From an uncultured Thalassolituus sp. (GTDB lineage: Bacteria; Pseudomonadota; Gammaproteobacteria; Pseudomonadales; Oceanobacteraceae): a stretch of 64,000 nt of DNA. Of the stretch, positions 58,723 through 64,000 are shown piece after piece (position 1 is the first letter of the stretch; every line of letters starts with the position of its first letter). A model generated the notes under the pieces. The model was given only the letters and a program-made list of their open reading frames with translations, made no database searches and was not told where the DNA came from. Location: positions 57,295 to 121,294 of the forward strand of contig CAJXUK010000004.1 of assembly GCA_913061435.1 (NCBI GenBank), written 5' to 3'. The position numbers were made by a program, and so were the translations under genes.

Positions 58723-61700
58723 TAGCGTACGTTTCAAAAATATAAACTCCCTACAAGGAGAGTGGAAAATCGATTTTACCCAGCCACCGTTTGTTGACAA
58801 CGGTGTCTTTGCCATTACCGGTGCGACCGGAGCGGGTAAAACCACCTTGTTAGATGCTATTTGTGTTGCCTTGTACCAACAAACCCCGCGTTTGGGCAGC
58901 ATTAATAAAAGCAATAATGAGCTCATGACGCGGGGAACCGCAGAATGTTTGGCTGAAGTTGAATTTGAAGTCAAAGGCATCTGCTATCGTGCTTTTTGGA
59001 GCCAGCGACGCTCGCGTAATAAAGTGGATGGCAACTTACAAGATGCGGTGGTTGAGCTGGTGCAAGTGGCTGATGGCAAAATACTCGCCTCGCAAGTCAA
59101 AAAGATGAATGCTTTGATAGAGTCCATTACCGGTTTGGATTTTTCGCGTTTTACAAAATCGATGATGTTATCGCAAGGGCAATTTGCCGCGTTTTTAAAT
59201 GCCGCTGCTAACGAACGTGCAGAATTATTAGAAGAGTTAACTGGCACTGAAATCTATGGCCTGATTTCTGAACGAGTGCATCAAAAATACAGCGACAGCA
59301 AGCAGACCTTGGCGCAGTTAGTGGCACGATCTGAAGGGGTGGAGTTATTAACAGACCAACAGATTGAAGAATTAACCCAACAACAGCAGGCACTGATTGC
59401 AACGGTTCACAAAGCTGAAGCTGAGTTAAAACAACTGCAAGCATTACAACAGTGGATAATGGCCTGTGACAAAAATCAGCAAAATCAAACACAGCTAAAG
59501 CAACAACTAGATCAATTATCACAAGAGCGTGAGGCGCAAGCTAAAAACTTATTACGTTTAAAACAATCAGAACCTGCAGAAAAACTTAACCCCAGCTATC
59601 AGTTATTACAGCACGCCAAGGCTTCGTTTGAGCAAGTCAAAGTGCAATTAAATACATTAAATGAAGCCAAAGAAATAAGCGCAGCAGACGTTTTGGTTTT
59701 GTCTAAAGATGTTGCTGAAAAAGAAACGCATTACAGTTCGGCTAAAAAAGATTTTCAGCAGTTTGAGGAATTATTAAATACCACTATTTTACCGCTAGAT
59801 CTCGAAATACAGCAGTTAGTAGGTGACTTAAATAAACAGCAGCAAGATTTAGAACTGCTTAAACAGAAACAAATAACTGATCAAAGCAGTATTTCTAAGC
59901 TGCAAAACGATGTGAATATTGAGCAAAATAACCTAGCCATTTGCCAATCGTATTTAGCCAATCACCCGCAAGCAGAAAATATAGCGCGCCAGCTTCCTGT
60001 TTGGAAAAGTCAAATTGCACGCATTGAACCGCTGCAAAAAAATGTTCAGGAAATAGCTCAATCAATTGCGCAATTGTACAAAGATAAAACGACGGGTGAA
60101 CAGCAGGGCATTGATTTAAAAAACAGTATTCAGCAAAAAGAAAATCAAAAATCGCAAGCGCAAACTCAGGCAGAGTTGATACAAAAACGTGTTGCCCAGC
60201 AGCTATTACCCAGCCCTTGCGGTGAGAAAAATTTAGATGTTGCGCAAACGTTAGTAGAATTTCGTAAACAATATGGCGAGTACTATCAACAGTTAAAAGA
60301 CGTTGAGGTTATATTGGATCAAGAGCGCAAGATTATTGACCTAACGCAGCAGCGAAACCAACTGCAACCAGATCAAGAATGTCCATTATGTGGCTCGTTA
60401 GATCATCCTAAGGTTGAGTTGTATCAGGCACTTAATGTGAGTGAAACTCAGCAGCGAAAAATGAATCTTAGTGATGCATTGCAACAGCTAAAAGAACAAG
60501 GTGAAAAATTAAAACAAGATTCTTTTGATTATCAGCAAGCGCTTTCTCATGTGCAAAACCAGCAACAGTTGTTGGCAGCCGAAGAAAAAAACTTAACGTT
60601 ACTGCAACAACAGCAAGATAAACTAAGCCAACAGATTGAGCGCGAGACGCAGCAGCAAGCGGGCTTAAATGCCGAACTGTCTGAGTTGTTACAAACTTTA
60701 AATAATCAGTTATCTGAGTGTGGTTTATCGTTACCCGAAACTAACCAGCTAGCGGATTGGCTTAATTATCAAACTCAAGCTTTTGAAGAATGGAAAATAC
60801 AAAAAGAGTCTGAGCAAAGATTAATTCAATCTCTGGAGTTGTTGGCTCAAAAGATCAGTCAGGCGCAGCAATATTATGAGCAAGAAGCGTCTAAACTCTC
60901 GCAGCTCATGCAATCATATAGCGAACAAGACATTCAGTTAACTAAGCTGCGAGAAAAACGACTTAGGTTATTGCAAGATCCTGATGCTAATCATGCTCGT
61001 GTTCAGGCGAAAAATTCACTTGAGCAAAAAGAAATACACGTGAAAAATAGTCAGGCTCAATATCAGCAGGCTGAACAAAAATTACAAAGTACGCTGGCGC
61101 AAATAGAACTCACACAAAAACAGTTACTTACTTTTGAAACTGCTTTTGCAGAACAAGCTGAGCAATGGCAAAACTTGTTGAACAGCAGCTGCTTTGGTAA
61201 TGAGGAAGAGTTTCTTGCCGCTTTGCTAGACCCACAACAGCGTGAAGCCTTGTCAGCACTAGAGCAAGATTTAAAAGAACGTACGGCACGATTCACGACC
61301 TTGTTAGAGCAGGCAAAGTTAGAAGAACAAGCGCTAAAAGATACTCAGCCAGAATTATCGCTGGAAAAATATTCAGCAAATATTGAAAGCCGTATCGGTG
61401 AAAATGTTGCAGAAGATGTTGAAGGTAGCCTTCAAAAAGACATTGAGCGTCTTCAACAAGAACTCAAGCATCATGCTCAAACCCAAGGTGAAGTCAGGCA
61501 CTTATTAGCCAGCGATCAACAAAGGCGTGAGCAGCAAGCAGAGCTGTTTAAACACATTGATTTGGCAAAACAAGACTATGACGACATCACCTATTTGCAC
61601 AGTTTAATTGGCTCGCAAAAAGGCGATAAGTTTCGACGCTTTGCCCAGGGCTTAACGCTTGATCATTTAGTGTATTTAGCCAATCGTCAGTTAGATCGTT

Positions 61701-62101
61701 TGCATGGGCGTTATCTATTACAACGCAAACAAAGTGAAGCGCTTGAACTGCAAGTATTAGACACTTGGCAGGGCGATCATGTGCGCGATACTAAAACTTT
61801 GTCGGGAGGAGAAGGCTTCTTAGTGAGTTTGGCTTTGGCTTTAGCGTTATCCGACTTAGTTAGCCATAAAACCAGTATCGAATCCTTATTCTTAGACGAA
61901 GGCTTTGGTACTCTAGATAGTGAAACGCTCGATACCGCTTTAAATGCACTGGATCAGTTAAACGCCTCGGGCAAAATGATCGGTGTAATCAGCCATATCG
62001 AAGCGATGAAAGAACGCATTCCGGTGCAAATAAAAGTACAAAAAATGAATGGCTTAGGCGTGAGTCGTTTAGAGCCCCAATTCAAATTTGAGCCTGCTTA
62101 G
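58709..62101 (+). CDS. sbcC: Exonuclease SbcCD subunit C
   Basis: Walker A GATGAGKTTLLDAI, zinc hook CPLC, signature TLSGGEGFLVSLALALALSDL. Confidence 0.96.
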   Translation: MMKINSVRFKNINSLQGEWKIDFTQPPFVDNGVFAITGATGAGKTTLLDAICVALYQQTPRLGSINKSNNELMTRGTAECLAEVEFEVKGICYRAFWSQRRSRNKVDGNLQDAVVELVQVADGKILASQVKKMNALIESITGLDFSRFTKSMMLSQGQFAAFLNAAANERAELLEELTGTEIYGLISERVHQKYSDSKQTLAQLVARSEGVELLTDQQIEELTQQQQALIATVHKAEAELKQLQALQQWIMACDKNQQNQTQLKQQLDQLSQEREAQAKNLLRLKQSEPAEKLNPSYQLLQHAKASFEQVKVQLNTLNEAKEISAADVLVLSKDVAEKETHYSSAKKDFQQFEELLNTTILPLDLEIQQLVGDLNKQQQDLELLKQKQITDQSSISKLQNDVNIEQNNLAICQSYLANHPQAENIARQLPVWKSQIARIEPLQKNVQEIAQSIAQLYKDKTTGEQQGIDLKNSIQQKENQKSQAQTQAELIQKRVAQQLLPSPCGEKNLDVAQTLVEFRKQYGEYYQQLKDVEVILDQERKIIDLTQQRNQLQPDQECPLCGSLDHPKVELYQALNVSETQQRKMNLSDALQQLKEQGEKLKQDSFDYQQALSHVQNQQQLLAAEEKNLTLLQQQQDKLSQQIERETQQQAGLNAELSELLQTLNNQLSECGLSLPETNQLADWLNYQTQAFEEWKIQKESEQRLIQSLELLAQKISQAQQYYEQEASKLSQLMQSYSEQDIQLTKLREKRLRLLQDPDANHARVQAKNSLEQKEIHVKNSQAQYQQAEQKLQSTLAQIELTQKQLLTFETAFAEQAEQWQNLLNSSCFGNEEEFLAALLDPQQREALSALEQDLKERTARFTTLLEQAKLEEQALKDTQPELSLEKYSANIESRIGENVAEDVEGSLQKDIERLQQELKHHAQTQGEVRHLLASDQQRREQQAELFKHIDLAKQDYDDITYLHSLIGSQKGDKFRRFAQGLTLDHLVYLANRQLDRLHGRYLLQRKQSEALELQVLDTWQGDHVRDTKTLSGGEGFLVSLALALALSDLVSHKTSIESLFLDEGFGTLDSETLDTALNALDQLNASGKMIGVISHIEAMKERIPVQIKVQKMNGLGVSRLEPQFKFEPA

Positions 62102-62108
62102 GCTCAAA
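62087..62108. terminator. Dyad overlapping the sbcC stop codon, possible terminator between convergent genes
   Basis: tttgagcc tgctta ggctcaaa, perfect 8-bp arms. Confidence 0.45.
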
Positions 62109-62109
62109 C

Positions 62110-62442
62110 TTAAGCTCTTTTAACAAACTTCGCGGTAATCATCATTTCACCCGCGCCATCAACTTTGCAATCGAGTTGATGGTCTTTGCCTTCAGTAATG
62201 CGTCGAATAACCGCTTTTGTACCGACCTTAAGAACCTGTGAGCTGGCCTTGATTTTAAGGTCTTTAATCATAGTGATTTTATCGCCTTCGTTTAGCTGGG
62301 TACCGTTAGCGTCTTTAACGACAAATGCCTCATCATCCGGCTCCGATGGGTTCCACTCATGGGCGCATTCTGGGCAGATGAGTAGACTTTGATCTTGATA
62401 AACGAATTCAGAGTTACATTTAGGGCAGTGTGGTAGTGCCAT
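62110..62442 (-). CDS. phnA: PhnA/YjdM-family zinc-ribbon protein
   Basis: LPHCPKCNSEFVYQDQSLLICPECAHEW ... VKDANGTQLNEGDKITMIKDLKIKASS. Confidence 0.95.
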   Translation of the reverse strand: MALPHCPKCNSEFVYQDQSLLICPECAHEWNPSEPDDEAFVVKDANGTQLNEGDKITMIKDLKIKASSQVLKVGTKAVIRRITEGKDHQLDCKVDGAGEMMITAKFVKRA

Positions 62443-62485
62443 GGTATTCCTATTTTATTTAACGTATTAGTCTGGTGTGCTTTAT

Positions 62486-63514
62486 TCAGCTAATTTTCTC
62501 TAATAGTTCTCTTAGCGGTGTTGGCAGTATTGATCTCAACGTTTTGGTGATGGTGAACTCATACTTTTGCCATAAAATCCCCATATAAATAATACCAAAA
62601 CCAATGGCGGTTAAGGCAATCGGGAATAGCAAACTATCGGCGAAAACATCGTAGGCTAAATGGCCAATATAACCGCAGCTGCCAATAGCACCAAAAACAA
62701 CAAATACTCTTCGTACTAAAACAACACCAACTGCCATCATTAAAAGGTTGATACACAGGTAGATAAATTTCGAAAATTCATCGTTTGAATTTTGAGCCGA
62801 TAAACCACCCCAAAAAGCAATTACACCAAAAATATAAATCCAAAAGGCATAGTCGGACTTACGTTGAGAACGAATATCCACCCAAAAGGCGAGGCCAATC
62901 ATTAATAAACCTGAATATAAAGAGACGATTTTTCGTAGTTGCCATGTCATATCGCCACCGGCAATCATTGCCGTGATGTCCATTGTCATATACCAAAGTG
63001 TCACGGCGATGGGCATCATCAGGAAAGGGTATTTATATTTCCAAGCAACTACAGCGCCAATCGCGAGCGTGCCCAGCACCATATAGAGCCAATTCCATTT
63101 TATGTATCGGTGGTAATCTCGATAGACACTTTCATCTGGCCAAAACCCTAGCCACTGTTGTAAACCATAAATGGCCAACGGCGTTAAACAGACAACAAAA
63201 GTGGCGCAAATTCCGGCAGGAATAGATAAGCCTTTAGCAGCCAAAGAGTTGGTTATTTTTAAACCGACACCGGCGTAAAGAACTGAAATCGATAAAATGC
63301 CTGCACCGCCAAAAATTTCCCAACCCAAATTCATGAACAAGGTCATAGCGCCAATAGCGATCAGCCCGCCCAGATAATAAAGCACATGGGTAAAAGTAAA
63401 TTTGGGAACATCCTGATCTTGAATACTTAAAAACTTATAAAGAGCCTCAGCTTGCTGAACAGATATAATGTCTTCAGCCGCTGCATCATTTAACTTCTTC
63501 TTCGTAATATCCAT
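62486..63514 (-). CDS. DUF2157-like multi-TM membrane protein
   Basis: N-terminal helical region (ISVQQAEALYKFL) and about 10 TM segments. Confidence 0.65.
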   Translation of the reverse strand: MDITKKKLNDAAAEDIISVQQAEALYKFLSIQDQDVPKFTFTHVLYYLGGLIAIGAMTLFMNLGWEIFGGAGILSISVLYAGVGLKITNSLAAKGLSIPAGICATFVVCLTPLAIYGLQQWLGFWPDESVYRDYHRYIKWNWLYMVLGTLAIGAVVAWKYKYPFLMMPIAVTLWYMTMDITAMIAGGDMTWQLRKIVSLYSGLLMIGLAFWVDIRSQRKSDYAFWIYIFGVIAFWGGLSAQNSNDEFSKFIYLCINLLMMAVGVVLVRRVFVVFGAIGSCGYIGHLAYDVFADSLLFPIALTAIGFGIIYMGILWQKYEFTITKTLRSILPTPLRELLEKIS

Positions 63515-63563
63515 GAGGGGGCCTTTAAGTTCTCATTCATAGGTATTAAGCCTATTGATTATT

Positions 63564-63627
63564 AACGCCTAAAACAGGGGGAGAAGTAGCCTTCCCACCC
63601 GAAGGGCAATTCTGCCTTTGTTTTTTA
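63564..63627 (-). other. Degenerate attC-like / hairpin element downstream of the 63625-63912 ORF
   Basis: Minus strand AAAACAAAGGCAGAATTGCC ... GGCTACTTCTCCCCCTGTTTTAGGCGTTA forms an imperfect dyad ending in GGCGTTA. Confidence 0.4.
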
Positions 63628-63912
63628 TGAGTTTCCAATTGTAAACAATCCTATAGCTAAGAATAAAAATACCGAGCTATAGGAATAGAAAAATTTTTTA
63701 AGGAAATCACACATTTTGTTTAAAGTCGGATCGTCGAGATTCTTATAGTTATTGCCTAAGATGAACTTCAAGAAAGAAATATTATTCCTCGGTGTGTTAT
63801 TCGCAAATAACGTGGGACTACCCATTTCTTTATATTTAGCTATATGGTTACTAGCCATATAAGTAAAAAATCTACTAATAGCTACAAACCACCAAATTAC
63901 GATGGAGAACAT
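63625..63912 (-). CDS. Small orphan membrane protein, putative integron gene-cassette ORF
   Basis: ATG directly follows GGCGTTA (GGCGTTATG); two hydrophobic segments; no recognised family. Confidence 0.55.
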   Translation of the reverse strand: MFSIVIWWFVAISRFFTYMASNHIAKYKEMGSPTLFANNTPRNNISFLKFILGNNYKNLDDPTLNKMCDFLKKFFYSYSSVFLFLAIGLFTIGNS

Positions 63913-64000
63913 AACGCCTTTGTCACAGGCTTAATTGGAGTGCATTTTTTGGGCATATAATTGCGAAGCAATGCCCAAAAGCGGAACGGAAATTAAGTCC
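63911..64000 (-). other. Putative integron attC recombination site (partial, distal R'' end outside window)
   Basis: Minus strand GGACTTAATTTCCGTTCCGCTTTTGGGCAT-TGCTTCGCAATTAT-ATGCCCAAAAAATGCACTCCAATTAAGCC TGTGACAAAG GCGTTA|TG: imperfect palindrome with an extrahelical base and terminal GCGTTA. Confidence 0.65.

Noticed and set aside
58693-58980. 95-aa minus-strand ORF across the sbcD/sbcC junction
   Set aside because: Antisense to SbcC Walker A region; spurious.
62486-63514. DUF2157-like gene as a further integron cassette
   Set aside because: No attC-like structure between it and phnA, and its start is about 50 bp from the GTTA; more likely chromosomal backbone.
1-64000. CRISPR array, prophage, transposase, tRNA or rRNA
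   Set aside because: No regularly spaced direct repeats, phage structural genes, transposase motifs, or tRNA/rRNA signatures were seen on either strand by eye; tRNAscan and cmscan would be decisive.

Overview
The window reads as a gammaproteobacterial, probably marine (Oceanospirillales-like), chromosome segment. It is mostly housekeeping: rlmN-pilW-ispG-hisS-yfgM-bamB-der, pntAA/pntAB/pntB, mqo, topA, comEA-like, nadK, glpG, pepN, sbcDC and phnA. Several accessory or poorly characterised modules are embedded: (1) a DabB/DabA inorganic-carbon transport pair with a divergent LysR gene and a co-directional SLC13/DASS transporter; (2) an M66-like secreted metallopeptidase lipoprotein; (3) an MHYT-PAS hybrid histidine kinase next to an HD-GYP response regulator; (4) a tightly packed three-gene cassette of retropepsin-like lipoprotein, cysteine-less inactive-transglutaminase/7TM protein and RimK-like ATP-grasp ligase, the best candidate for a poorly described system; (5) a DUF1329 / YCF48-like / MMPL-RND envelope cluster; (6) at the extreme right edge, what looks like an integron attC site abutting the start codon of a small orphan membrane-protein ORF, suggesting the distal end of an integron or attC array that continues past 64000. 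Several tandem repeats and long dyads in intergenic DNA are listed separately. No tRNA, rRNA, CRISPR array, prophage or transposase was recognised. All product calls are from reading the translated proteins; no database search was run.
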